Below the pieces are notes generated by a model. The model was not told where the DNA came from. It did no database searches and saw nothing but the letters and a program-made list of their open reading frames with translations. 64,000 nucleotides of DNA from an uncultured Acidimicrobiales bacterium (GTDB lineage: Bacteria; Actinomycetota; Acidimicrobiia; Acidimicrobiales; SZUA-35), in contig CALEWY010000009.1 of the NCBI GenBank assembly GCA_937925335.1, positions 48,259 to 112,258 of the forward strand, written 5' to 3'. The translations under genes were made by a program, and so were the position numbers. Below, piece after piece: positions 6,599 to 16,000 of the stretch; the stretch's first letter is position 1; each line of letters opens with the position of its first letter.

Positions 6599-8988
6599 GC
6601 GACGTCATCACGATCACCATCAACGGTCAGTCCGTCGAGTGTCAGCCAGGTGAGCTGCTGATCGATGCGGCCGAGCGAACCGGGACCTACATCCCCCGGT
6701 TCTGCTACCACCCCCGAATGAAGCCCGTCGGCATGTGCCGTATGTGCCTCGTCGACGTCGATACCGGCCGAGGCCCTGGCCTCCAGCCTTCGTGCATGCT
6801 GACCGTCTCCCCAGGGATGACCGTCGACACCGAAAGCGAGCGCACCCAGCGCGCCCAAGAAGGCATTCTCGAGCTGTTACTCGTGAACCACCCCCTCGAT
6901 TGCCCGGTCTGTGACAAGGGTGGCGAGTGCCCCTTGCAGGATCAGACCGTTGCGTACGGACCTGGAGAGAGCCGCTTCATCGAAGAGAAGCGTCACTACG
7001 AAAAGCCGATTCCGATCAGCGACCTCGTCTACCTCGATCGCGAGCGCTGCATCCTGTGTGATCGTTGCACGCGCTTTGCATCCGACGTCGCTGGCGATCC
7101 GCTGATCCACTTCATCGATCGCGGCAACGAGACTCAGGTCAACACGTTCCCTGACGAGCCCTTCTCGTCGTACTTCAGCGGCAACACCGTGCAGATCTGT
7201 CCGGTCGGTGCGCTCACTGCTGAGCCCTACCGATTCAAGGCTCGCCCGTGGGACCTCGCTGAAGTTGAGAGCACCTCAACGGTCGACACCACCGGAGCAC
7301 GAGTTGTTGTGCAGTCCTCGCGCGATGCCGTCGTCCGTGTTCTTGGCGTCGACTCCGACGCCGTGAACTGGTCGTGGCTCAGCGACAAGGATCGCTTTGC
7401 CTACGAATCGGGAACGTCCGAGGACCGACTCGTCGATCCACTCGTCCGCAACGAAGCTGGCGAGTTCGGGATCGCCCGCTGGACTGACGCATCGTCGTTC
7501 GCAGCCGAGGCGCTGTCGATCGATCCATCACGAATCGGTGTCATCGGTGGCGCTCGGCTGCCGATCGAAGGACAGTTCGCCTGGCGTCGTCTGCTCGATG
7601 CTGCCGGTATCGCGAACGTCGATGCTCAGTTGAATGACGGCCTCGATGCCGACGTGGTTCAGGGCCTGCCCCGGGCAACGATCGCTGAAGCAGCTGCGCC
7701 CGGTGGCGTGGTTGTGCTGCTCAGCGCTGACCCGAAAGAAGAGCTGCCAACGCTCTATCTTCGCCTGCGTCATGCTGCGGTGGAAGACGGTGCCTCGATC
7801 ATCGAGATCACACCCCGCTCCACTGGCCTCTCGCGCTATGCGACCGCCTCACTCCACCCTCTTCCCGGCTCGGTTGCCGAAGTCGCAACGGCTCTCGCCG
7901 ATTCGAACACCGGGGCTGATGTCGGTGGCGTCGCCGCGGCGTCGCTGGCAAAAGCCGCCGAACTTCTCTCCTCGGGCCGTCCGGTCACGATCGTGCTCGG
8001 CCGCCCGAACTTGGCAGAGGATGCATCGTTCGTCACCGCCGCCGCCAGCGCGCTGGCGCGCATGGTCCCGGACGCCAAGTTCTTGCCGGCGCTTCGTCGT
8101 GGCAACGTGCACGGAGCGATCGAACTCGGTCTCACCCCGACCTCGGGTCTTGAAACCGAAGAGATGCTGCAGGCATGCGCCAACGATGAGATCGAGACGC
8201 TTGTTCTTCTCGGCTCAGATCCGCTCTCGGACTTCCCCAACCGGGCACTCGTCGATGCCGCGTTCGATCACGTCGAAAACGTCATCGCAATCGACACGTT
8301 CCTCAACCCTTCATCGAGCAGAGCAGACGTTGTTCTCCCCGCCGCTGGCTTTGGTGAAGTCGACGGCAGTTTCTTGAACCTCGAGCGACGCCTCAGCCCA
8401 CTTCGGGCGAAGGTGACCGCTCCGGGACAAGCCCGCGCCGACTGGATGATCGCCGCCGAACTCGGCGCAACGCTCGGTCACGATCTCGGCTTCGGGACAC
8501 TTGACGAGCTGCGCAGTGAGCTGTCGAACTCGGTCGCGTCCTTCGCGGGCATCGATTGGGCGAACCTCGACGCAGCGGGTGATGGACCAATCCTGCCCGC
8601 ACTTGAAGGCGCCGGTGTTGCACTGAGTGATATTGGCTCGGCATCAACCGTCGCCGTCCCGCCTCGCGACGGCTACGGTCTGCGCCTGGTGGTCGATCGC
8701 AAACTGTGGGATCTCGGGACGATGGTGCAGCAGTCGGCGTCGCTGGCTCATTTGGCCGCGCCGGCAGAGCTTTCTTTGTCGACCCACGATTTCGAGTCGC
8801 TCGGCGTCGATGATGGCGCATCGGTCACGATCGAATCCGAAGCGACCAGCGCATCACTCGTGGTGCGTCACGACTCCGGCTTGCCTCGCGGTGCAGCCCG
8901 AGTGCCGTACCAACTCCCCGGCTTTGATGCCGGCCGTCTTCTCTCGGGTGATCACGCGGTGATCGACGTCCGAGTCTCAGCAGGGTGA
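6595..8988 (+). CDS. nuoG: NADH-quinone oxidoreductase subunit G (complex I-1)
   Basis: The 75-kDa-type iron-sulfur subunit. The N-terminal 2Fe-2S domain has cysteines in FCYHPRMKPVGMCRMC and PSCM. Then come the His/Cys N5-type ligand region with DCPVCDKGGECPLQD, and 4Fe-4S ligands in RCILCDRCTRF and VQICPVGALT. From about residue 220 the protein is a molybdopterin-oxidoreductase-like domain that no longer binds cofactor in this family. Length 797 residues. GTG start at 6595 overlaps the nuoF stop. The stop is followed by a five-codon frame (GTG 8985 to TGA 9002) that touches the nuoH ATG. Confidence 0.95.
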   Translation: MSDVITITINGQSVECQPGELLIDAAERTGTYIPRFCYHPRMKPVGMCRMCLVDVDTGRGPGLQPSCMLTVSPGMTVDTESERTQRAQEGILELLLVNHPLDCPVCDKGGECPLQDQTVAYGPGESRFIEEKRHYEKPIPISDLVYLDRERCILCDRCTRFASDVAGDPLIHFIDRGNETQVNTFPDEPFSSYFSGNTVQICPVGALTAEPYRFKARPWDLAEVESTSTVDTTGARVVVQSSRDAVVRVLGVDSDAVNWSWLSDKDRFAYESGTSEDRLVDPLVRNEAGEFGIARWTDASSFAAEALSIDPSRIGVIGGARLPIEGQFAWRRLLDAAGIANVDAQLNDGLDADVVQGLPRATIAEAAAPGGVVVLLSADPKEELPTLYLRLRHAAVEDGASIIEITPRSTGLSRYATASLHPLPGSVAEVATALADSNTGADVGGVAAASLAKAAELLSSGRPVTIVLGRPNLAEDASFVTAAASALARMVPDAKFLPALRRGNVHGAIELGLTPTSGLETEEMLQACANDEIETLVLLGSDPLSDFPNRALVDAAFDHVENVIAIDTFLNPSSSRADVVLPAAGFGEVDGSFLNLERRLSPLRAKVTAPGQARADWMIAAELGATLGHDLGFGTLDELRSELSNSVASFAGIDWANLDAAGDGPILPALEGAGVALSDIGSASTVAVPPRDGYGLRLVVDRKLWDLGTMVQQSASLAHLAAPAELSLSTHDFESLGVDDGASVTIESEATSASLVVRHDSGLPRGAARVPYQLPGFDAGRLLSGDHAVIDVRVSAG

Positions 8989-9001
8989 TCGGAAGCATCT
9001 G

Positions 9002-10324
9002 ATGGGTCATCCGTTCCTCAATGACGGCGTCAACTTCGGCGACGTGATCATGGTCATCGTCATGGTGGTGATTTCGTTCACCCTGTGTCTGGTGGCGACC
9101 ATGTTGATGGTGTGGTTCGAGCGCAAGGTTGTCTCGCGCCTGCAGAACCGCATCGGCCCGAACGTCGCCGGCCCGTTTGGCCTGCTGCAGACCTTGGCCG
9201 ACGGCATCAAGCTCTTCTTCAAAGAAGACCTCGTCCCGACCCGGTCTGACCCGTTCGTCTTCAAACTCGCCCCGTATTTGTCGCTGATCCCAGCATTCCT
9301 CACCTTCACGGTTGTTCCGATCGCTGGCTCGTTCGATAACGACCCGATCGCGGAGGGCAGTGTCAACGGTTCGAGCACGATCTTCGGTCGCGAGTTCTTG
9401 TGGCAGGGCGCCGATCTGCCCGTCGGCATTCTGTTCTTCCTCGCGATGAGCTCGCTGGGTATCTACGGCATCATGCTCGCCGGCTGGTCATCGGGCTCGA
9501 AGTACCCATTGCTTGGCTCGGTCCGAGCGACCGCGCAGGCCATCTCCTATGAAGCAGCGCTGGGCCTCTCGCTCGCTGCGGTGATCTTGGTCAGCGGCAC
9601 CCTCAGCACGAGCGGAATCGTCAACGGCCAGGCCGGCGATCTCGCTCGCCTCAACATCGTCGCCACCGGGTTCATCCCGTTCATCGTGTTCTTGATCGCC
9701 GGAACCGCCGAGCTCAACCGGCCGCCCTTTGACCTCGTCGAGGCCGAACAAGAACTCGTCGGTGGCTTCCACACCGAGTACTCGTCGATCCGGTTCGCAC
9801 TGTTCTTTCTTGCCGAGTTCATGAACACGGTCACGATGGGCGCAATCATCGTCACGCTGTTCTTCGGTGGGCCGGCTCCGCTGTTCGATCTGCCACTCAT
9901 CGACTTCCCGTCGGCGTGGTACATCGGCTTCATCTTGTTCTTCGCCAAGCTCTTGGTCTTCTTGTTCATCTTCGTGTGGTTCCGAGCGACGTTGCCTCGC
10001 CTCCGCTACGACCAGCTCATGGACTTGGGCTGGAAGGTGCTCATCCCGATCTCGCTCGGCTGGCTCATCGTGCTCGGCGCCATTCGCGTCGCTCAAGATG
10101 GCAACGTCGGCATCTTCGACAACAGCCCAACTGCAGACACGGTTGCCGTGTTGCTGATCGCCTTTGTGATCGGTGGCCTCGGTTACGCCCTGCTGCGCAA
10201 GGCTGTCGAGAACGCACGAACCGATCGCCTGGCCGAAGCTGGGCTCACGATGGTCGCCAACCCCGACAGCGACGAGCTGTCCGTGGGATCTGCGACGGCG
10301 CATGATGCGCATGGAGGCCACTGA
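9002..10324 (+). CDS. nuoH: NADH-quinone oxidoreductase subunit H (complex I-1)
   Basis: Membrane subunit linking the quinone chamber to the proton channels. Family motifs include FERKVVSRLQNRIGPNVAGP near the N-terminus, the GWSSGSKYPLLGSVRATAQ loop and ELNRPPFDLVEAEQELVGG, which carry the conserved acidic residues of the E-channel. About eight transmembrane helices. Length 440 residues, longer than typical (~330-400): the C-terminus has an extra helix and a tail ending in HDAHGGH, part of a His-rich trend in this operon. One-base overlap with nuoI. Confidence 0.96.
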   Translation: MGHPFLNDGVNFGDVIMVIVMVVISFTLCLVATMLMVWFERKVVSRLQNRIGPNVAGPFGLLQTLADGIKLFFKEDLVPTRSDPFVFKLAPYLSLIPAFLTFTVVPIAGSFDNDPIAEGSVNGSSTIFGREFLWQGADLPVGILFFLAMSSLGIYGIMLAGWSSGSKYPLLGSVRATAQAISYEAALGLSLAAVILVSGTLSTSGIVNGQAGDLARLNIVATGFIPFIVFLIAGTAELNRPPFDLVEAEQELVGGFHTEYSSIRFALFFLAEFMNTVTMGAIIVTLFFGGPAPLFDLPLIDFPSAWYIGFILFFAKLLVFLFIFVWFRATLPRLRYDQLMDLGWKVLIPISLGWLIVLGAIRVAQDGNVGIFDNSPTADTVAVLLIAFVIGGLGYALLRKAVENARTDRLAEAGLTMVANPDSDELSVGSATAHDAHGGH

Positions 10325-11010
10325 TGGGCTACCTCGAAGGCTTCGCCGTCACGTTCAAGAAGTGGGGCGAGGGCGTCACCACCAAGGAATACCGGGCCGG
10401 CAAGACCGACAAGAACGGCAACATCGACGCTCGCGATCAGAAGGCTCCGAAGCCTGAGCGAGCCCATGGCCGTCACGTGCTCAACAAGTACGAAGACGGT
10501 ATGGAGAAGTGCATCGGTTGTGAGTTGTGCGCCGGTGTCTGCCCCGCAAAGTGCATCTACGTGCGAGGCGCGGAGAACCCGCCAGACGATCCAAAGTCTC
10601 CCGGCGAGCGATTCGGCTTCGTCTACGAGATCAACTATCTCCGCTGCATTCACTGTGATCTGTGCGTCGAGGCCTGCCCGACCGAAGCCATCACCGAAAC
10701 CAAACTCTTCGAGTTCAGCTTCACGAACCGCAGCGATGCCATCTACACCAAGGACGAACTCTTGGTCGACGACGATGGCAAGCCGCAGAATCTCCCGTGG
10801 GAAGACTGGCGCCCCGGCGAAGACGAGAACACCTCGGGCTGGATGCGAGCCACGGCTCCTGCCGGTCGTGCCGCTTATGAAAACAAAGTCGCGTGGTCAG
10901 GCGAGCTTGGCTACGGAGTTCGTGAGCCCGAGAAGGGCCAGGCCTTCGAGGACACGGTCGATCCTGAGCCAGACACTGCCGATCATGACGATCACGGAGG
11001 CCATCACTGA
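10324..11010 (+). CDS. nuoI: NADH-quinone oxidoreductase subunit I (complex I-1)
   Basis: Ferredoxin-like subunit carrying 4Fe-4S clusters N6a and N6b. The two cluster motifs are CIGCELCAGVCPAKC (about 60-74) and CIHCDLCVEACP (about 105-116). Length 228 residues against ~160-200 usual, the excess being an acidic C-terminal region ending DHDDHGGHH. Overlaps both neighbours by one base (TGATG). Confidence 0.95.
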   Translation: MGYLEGFAVTFKKWGEGVTTKEYRAGKTDKNGNIDARDQKAPKPERAHGRHVLNKYEDGMEKCIGCELCAGVCPAKCIYVRGAENPPDDPKSPGERFGFVYEINYLRCIHCDLCVEACPTEAITETKLFEFSFTNRSDAIYTKDELLVDDDGKPQNLPWEDWRPGEDENTSGWMRATAPAGRAAYENKVAWSGELGYGVREPEKGQAFEDTVDPEPDTADHDDHGGHH

Positions 11011-11600
11011 TGGTTGATCTGATCTCGTTCATCATCAGCGCGGCGATCGTGCTGGGCGGAGCGCTCGGTGTTGTGCTTTTTGCCAACCCGGTCCACAACG
11101 CTCTCTCGCTGATCGCTTCGTTCTTCGGCGTTGCAGTACTGTTCATCATTCAAGAGGCGCACTTCTTGGCGCTCGTTCAGATCGTTGTCTACGGCGGCGC
11201 CATCGTGGTGCTCTTCTTGTTCGTCATCATGTTGCTCGGCGTCGATCGAATCGAAGCGGTCGAAGAAGAAGCACTCGTTGGCCAGCGCGGCACCGCGCTG
11301 CTCGCCGGTGTCTTGCTCTTCGGTGTTCTGCTCGGCGGCCTGTTCTTCTCCGGGCCTGACGCTGATGTCGCTCCCGAAGCCGGCCGGACCGCCATCACCG
11401 GCCGTCAAGCTCAAGTCGTCCCACTGACCGACGAGCAGAACGTGACCCAGCTCGGACGCGATCTGTTCACTCGAAACATCTTGGCCTTCGAGGCCACCGG
11501 CTTGTTGCTCACCATCGCAACCGTCGGAGCGGTTGTGCTCGTCCGCAACCGTGGTGCTGAAGATCTCGTCGTCGACGAACCAGGGTCGGCAGCAGCATGA
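11010..11600 (+). CDS. nuoJ: NADH-quinone oxidoreductase subunit J (complex I-1)
   Basis: Five-helix membrane subunit between NuoH and NuoK. The first helices include [13 protein letters not shown] and the conserved [22 protein letters not shown] segment. A hydrophilic loop of ~45 residues precedes the last helix. Length 196 residues. GGAGG lies 11 nt before the ATG, which overlaps the nuoI stop. The stop overlaps the nuoK start (ATGA). Confidence 0.93.
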   Translation: MVDLISFIISAAIVLGGALGVVLFANPVHNALSLIASFFGVAVLFIIQEAHFLALVQIVVYGGAIVVLFLFVIMLLGVDRIEAVEEEALVGQRGTALLAGVLLFGVLLGGLFFSGPDADVAPEAGRTAITGRQAQVVPLTDEQNVTQLGRDLFTRNILAFEATGLLLTIATVGAVVLVRNRGAEDLVVDEPGSAAA

Positions 11601-11902
11601 TCCTCACCGAAACCTGGTACCTCGTCCTCAGCGCTGGGCTGTTTTCAATCGGCGCGGTCGGGCTTCTCGTCCGCCGGAACCCGCTCGTGATGTTCATGTG
11701 TGTCGAGCTCATGCTCAACGCCGTGAACATCAGCTTCGTCGCGTTCTCGACCGCGCTCCGAGATCTCAGCGGTCAGACCGCCGTGTTCTTCGTCTTGGTG
11801 GTTGCTGCGGCCGAAGTTGTCGTTGGTTTGTCGATCGTGGTTGCGGTGTTACGCCGTCGTCCCACGGCGACCGCTGACGATCTCGTTGAGCTGGGGGGCT
11901 GA
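11597..11902 (+). CDS. nuoK: NADH-quinone oxidoreductase subunit K (complex I-1)
   Basis: Small three-helix membrane subunit (101 residues) homologous to MrpC. Conserved buried acidic residues of the proton path are visible in [16 protein letters not shown] (Glu in helix 2) and in [15 protein letters not shown]. Canonical length and position between nuoJ and nuoL. Confidence 0.95.
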   Translation: MILTETWYLVLSAGLFSIGAVGLLVRRNPLVMFMCVELMLNAVNISFVAFSTALRDLSGQTAVFFVLVVAAAEVVVGLSIVVAVLRRRPTATADDLVELGG

Positions 11903-11906
11903 ACCA

Positions 11907-14291
11907 ATGCTTGAAGCCACATGGCTGATCCCTGCCCTGCCGCTCGCAGGCTTTTTCATGCTCGTGTTGATGGGGCGCCGCCTCGGCGAGCCGCTCGCTG
12001 GCTGGCTGGCAACCGCAATGATGGGTGGCAGCTTCTTGGCCACCCTCGCGGTGTTTGCCGGCCTCGTCGCTGAAGAAGAGGCCGATCGCTTCTTCCTCCA
12101 GACGATCTTCACCTGGGTGCCCTCCGGATCCTTCAGTGTCGACGTCGGCTTCTTTGCCGACCCACTGTCGATCACGATGTGCCTGTTCATCACGGGTGTT
12201 GGCACGCTCATCCACCTCTACTCGATCGGCTACATGCACGGAGACAAGAACTTCTCCAAGTTCTTCCTCTACCTCAATCTCTTCGCCGCATCGATGCTGG
12301 TTCTCGTCCTCGGCGACAACCTCCTCATGACCTTCCTCGGCTGGGAGGGCGTCGGCGCCTGTTCGTACTTCCTCATCAGTTTCTGGTTCGACGAAGAAGC
12401 GAACGCCTCCGCTGGCAAGAAGGCCTTCGTCACCAACCGAATCGGCGACTTCGGCTACATGCTCGGCATGTTCTTGATCTTCAATGCGATCGGCTCGATC
12501 CGTTACGCCGACATCATCACCGAGACCCAGGCCGGGAACCTCACCGCTGGTGTCGCAACCGCTGCGGTGTTGCTCTTCATGCTTGCGGCTGCTGGCAAGT
12601 CAGCACAGATCCCGTTGTTCGTGTGGCTTCCGGATGCCATGGCTGGCCCGACGCCCGTTTCAGCGCTGATTCACGCCGCAACGATGGTGACCTCCGGCGT
12701 CTACCTCCTCACCCGCTTGAACCCGGTGCTCGCCGCTGCGGATCCGTGGGCCACCGATCTCATCGCCTGGGTCGGCGCCATCACGGCGCTGGTCGCCGCA
12801 CTTGCCGCACTCGTGCAGACCGACATCAAGAAGGTCTTGGCCTACTCGACGGTTTCCCAGCTCGGCTACCTCTTCTTGGCGGTTGGTGTCGGCGGCTACG
12901 TCCCCGCGATCTTCCACATGATCACGCACGCCTTCTTCAAGGCGCTGTTGTTCCTCGGATCAGGCTCGGTCATTCACGGGCTGCATGATGAGCAAGACAT
13001 GCGTCGTATGGGCGGCCTGACCAAGTTGATGCCGATCACGGCCGGCACGTTCATCATCGGCTGGCTCGCCATCGCTGGTGTCCCACCGTTCTCCGGTTTC
13101 TGGTCGAAGGACGAGATCCTCCTCTATGCCTACGACGCCAACCCGATCCTCTGGCTCATCGGTCTCGTCACCGCATTGCTGACGGCGTTCTACATGACCC
13201 GCCAAGTGATCCTCACGTTCTTCGGGCGTATTCGTTTCTTCGATGCGCATACCGACGAGATCACTGCCGCCTTCGCTGGTGGGGTCACCTCGGCCGCCGC
13301 TGATATCGAGACTGCGGAAGCGGATCTGGTCAAGGCCAATGAGGCGGTTGAGAAGGCGAACGCCGACGTCACCAAGCGCACCGAAGCGCTGGCCAAGGCA
13401 ACGACCGGACTCACCGATGCGACCGCTGCGGTCGCAGCATCCGACGAGGCCGACGACGGCCACGCCAAGATCGTCAAGGCGTTCGAAAAGGCCGAGAAGG
13501 CCGTCCCGAAGGCCGAAGGTGCAATCGAGAAGGCCAACGCTGGCCTTGTTGACGCTGAAGCCGGTGTCGTTGACGCCGAAGCATCGCTCGTTGCAGCCCG
13601 CGAGCGGATTTCGGTCGCAAAGGCTGAGCTCGCCAAGGCACCGAGCGCCCCGACGCACGTGACCGCACTCACCGAGGCTCCTGACATCGGCGACTTCGCC
13701 GATGCGATGCCAGCCTCGTATCGCGAACGCCAGGAGTACCACCCGCACGAGTCGCCGTGGACGATGACCCTGCCTCTCGTGGTGCTCGCCGGACTCGCCG
13801 CGGTCGGCGGTGGTCTCAACCTTCCGTTCACGAAGGATCTGCATTTCCTCGCTCACTGGATCGAGCCGTCACTCTTCTTGAATGAGGCGCATCCGAGCGC
13901 GTCGGCGAGCACCAAGGTCGTTCTCGCCGTCATCGCCATCGCCGTCGGTGTCGTGGCGATTGCCGCCGCCTTCGCGATCTATCTGCGAGGCAAAGCTGAT
14001 CCAAAGGCGATCGAGAAGCCGGCACTCGCCGCTGCCGTCGCCTACGACCACGGACTCGCTCGTTTCATGGGCGGACCGGGTCGTGCATCGTTCGATGTGG
14101 CTGCCTGGTTCGACAAGACGTTCGTCGACGGAGCGGTCAACGGTGTTGGCACCGTCGTCACCAGCGTCGGCCGTTCGCTGCGGGCAACGCAGACGGGCTT
14201 CGCTCGTCAGTACGCACTCGGTATCACCCTCGGGGTGGCCGCCGTTGGCATCTATCTCTTGTTCAAGTTCGGGATCGAGGTGTCGTCGTGA
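11907..14291 (+). CDS. nuoL: NADH-quinone oxidoreductase subunit L with coiled-coil insertion (complex I-1)
   Basis: Distal antiporter-like proton-pumping subunit. The pump residues are present: Glu in FLGWEGVGACSYFLI, Lys in AAAGKSAQIPLFVWLPDAM and Lys in SGFWSKDEIL. ATG 11907 is chosen because the protein then begins MLEATWLIPALP as in the family; the frame is open further upstream. Product 794 residues against ~610-680 usual. The excess is an Ala/Lys/Glu-rich stretch at about residues 449-588 (13251-13670) between the helix ending in FFGRIRFFDA and HPHESPWTMTLPL. It has heptad-like helical repeats, no transmembrane character and no prolines until its end, so it should form a coiled coil. 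By E. coli NuoL topology this loop (helices 13-14) faces the cytoplasm. NuoL2 lacks it. Confidence 0.95.
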   Translation: MLEATWLIPALPLAGFFMLVLMGRRLGEPLAGWLATAMMGGSFLATLAVFAGLVAEEEADRFFLQTIFTWVPSGSFSVDVGFFADPLSITMCLFITGVGTLIHLYSIGYMHGDKNFSKFFLYLNLFAASMLVLVLGDNLLMTFLGWEGVGACSYFLISFWFDEEANASAGKKAFVTNRIGDFGYMLGMFLIFNAIGSIRYADIITETQAGNLTAGVATAAVLLFMLAAAGKSAQIPLFVWLPDAMAGPTPVSALIHAATMVTSGVYLLTRLNPVLAAADPWATDLIAWVGAITALVAALAALVQTDIKKVLAYSTVSQLGYLFLAVGVGGYVPAIFHMITHAFFKALLFLGSGSVIHGLHDEQDMRRMGGLTKLMPITAGTFIIGWLAIAGVPPFSGFWSKDEILLYAYDANPILWLIGLVTALLTAFYMTRQVILTFFGRIRFFDAHTDEITAAFAGGVTSAAADIETAEADLVKANEAVEKANADVTKRTEALAKATTGLTDATAAVAASDEADDGHAKIVKAFEKAEKAVPKAEGAIEKANAGLVDAEAGVVDAEASLVAARERISVAKAELAKAPSAPTHVTALTEAPDIGDFADAMPASYRERQEYHPHESPWTMTLPLVVLAGLAAVGGGLNLPFTKDLHFLAHWIEPSLFLNEAHPSASASTKVVLAVIAIAVGVVAIAAAFAIYLRGKADPKAIEKPALAAAVAYDHGLARFMGGPGRASFDVAAWFDKTFVDGAVNGVGTVVTSVGRSLRATQTGFARQYALGITLGVAAVGIYLLFKFGIEVSS

Positions 14292-16000
14292 CGCTGCCAC
14301 TGTTTGCAGCCGAGGCAGGAGTCGAATCGGCCAGCGTGCCGATCCTCCCGGCGCTCATCGCCGTTCCACTCTTCACCGCACTTGTCTTGCTGCTCGTTCC
14401 AAAGCACCGGGTGGCCGAACTCAAGCTCGTCGCCCTACTCGGCTCATCGATCACCGCGGCATTGTCGATCTGGATGCTCGGCGCCTTTGATGCTGACGAC
14501 GGCGGCCTGCAGTTCGTCACCCAGCGCGAATGGTCTGCCGACCTCGGACTCAGCTGGTTCCTGGCCGTGGATGGCATTTCGCTGTTCTTGGTTGTTCTCA
14601 GCGGCATCTTGTTCCCGATCGCCATCTTGGCGACCGAACCTCACCACGATCACAAGCCGTACTACTTCTGGCTGATGCTCTTGATGACCGGCTCGATGGG
14701 TGTCTTCATGGCACTCGACCTGCTGCTGTTCTTCCTCTTCTTCGAGATCGTGCTCGTCCCGATGTACTTCCTCATCGGCGGCTGGGGTCACGGTCGACGC
14801 ATCTACGCAGCGCTGAAGTTCTTCCTCTACACAATGGCGGGATCAGCGTTGATGCTGGTCGGCATCGTGTCGGTTGCGTTCTTGTCGAAGGACGCCACCG
14901 GTGGTCTGACCTTCGATGTGATTCGCCTCGCTGAGGCTCAGGCGTTGAGTGACACCGCACAAACGCTTGTCTTCTTGAGCTTCGCTCTCGCCTTTGCGGT
15001 GAAGGTTCCGCTCTTCCCACTCCACACCTGGCTGCCCGATGCTCACACCGAAGCGCCGACGGCTGGTTCGGTCATCTTGGCTGGTGTCATGCTGAAGCTC
15101 GGTACCTACGGCTACCTGCGGTTCGGTATCTATCTCTTCCCGAACGCCGCTCACGATCTCGCCTGGATCTTCATGACCCTCGGCGTGATCGGCATCGTCT
15201 ACGGCGCCGCCGTCGCAACGATGCAGCGCGATCTCAAGCGCCTGGTCGCCTACAGCTCGGTCGCTCACCTCGGGTTCATCGTGCTCGGACTCTTCGTCTT
15301 GAACACACAGGGCATTCAGGGTGCGATCCTGCAAATGGTCAGCCACGGTGTTTCCACCGGTGCGCTGTTCATCATGGTCGGCTGGATTTACGAGCGCCGC
15401 CACACCCGTGAGATCTCCGCACTTGGCGGTTTGCAGAAGTCGGCTCCCGTCTTTGCCGCAGCGTTCACGCTCATCATGTTGTCGAGCATTGGTCTCCCTG
15501 GCCTGAACGGTTTCGTTGGCGAGTTCTTGATCCTGCTCGGTGCCTTCCAGGGTGCTCGGTGGTGGGCGGTCGTTGCGGTATCCGGCGTGATCCTCGCTGC
15601 GCTCTACCTGCTGTGGGCCTACCAGCGTGTGTTCCACGGGCCAGCCGAGGGCGAGAACGCCGAGATGCCCGAGCTTCGGTTCTCCGAAGGCCTCGCCATC
15701 TTGCCGCTGCTCTTCCTCATCGTCTTCATGGGTGTGTACCCGAAGCCGATTCTCGATCGCATGGAACCTGCCGTCGAGCGACTCGTCACCCACGTGGAGG
15801 CGAACGTCAACGGCTTTACCGAACCCGGCCCCGAGCAGTTCCCGTCCGAACCAGCGACGGCTGAAGATCTCACCCACACCCTCGAAGAAGCCGAAGAGCG
15901 GGCCGAAGCTGAGGATCACTCCGAAGAAAACGGTGACCACTCTGAGGACGGCGATCACTCCGAAGAAGAGGGCGATCATTCTGAAGAGGGAGAAGGCTGA
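14288..16000 (+). CDS. nuoM: NADH-quinone oxidoreductase subunit M (complex I-1)
   Basis: Middle antiporter-like subunit. Conserved pump residues are the Glu in FFEIVLVPMYFLIG, the Lys in FAVKVPLFPLHTWLPDAH and the later Lys/Glu positions on the broken helix around LPGLNGFVGEFLIL. GTG start at 14288 overlaps the nuoL stop (GTGA). Product 570 residues. The C-terminal ~60 residues are hydrophilic and end in imperfect repeats of D-H-S-E-E type (15914-15997), an Asp/Glu/His/Ser-rich tail expected on the outer face, where the NuoM C-terminus lies in E. coli. Confidence 0.95.
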   Translation: MTLPLFAAEAGVESASVPILPALIAVPLFTALVLLLVPKHRVAELKLVALLGSSITAALSIWMLGAFDADDGGLQFVTQREWSADLGLSWFLAVDGISLFLVVLSGILFPIAILATEPHHDHKPYYFWLMLLMTGSMGVFMALDLLLFFLFFEIVLVPMYFLIGGWGHGRRIYAALKFFLYTMAGSALMLVGIVSVAFLSKDATGGLTFDVIRLAEAQALSDTAQTLVFLSFALAFAVKVPLFPLHTWLPDAHTEAPTAGSVILAGVMLKLGTYGYLRFGIYLFPNAAHDLAWIFMTLGVIGIVYGAAVATMQRDLKRLVAYSSVAHLGFIVLGLFVLNTQGIQGAILQMVSHGVSTGALFIMVGWIYERRHTREISALGGLQKSAPVFAAAFTLIMLSSIGLPGLNGFVGEFLILLGAFQGARWWAVVAVSGVILAALYLLWAYQRVFHGPAEGENAEMPELRFSEGLAILPLLFLIVFMGVYPKPILDRMEPAVERLVTHVEANVNGFTEPGPEQFPSEPATAEDLTHTLEEAEERAEAEDHSEENGDHSEDGDHSEEEGDHSEEGEG

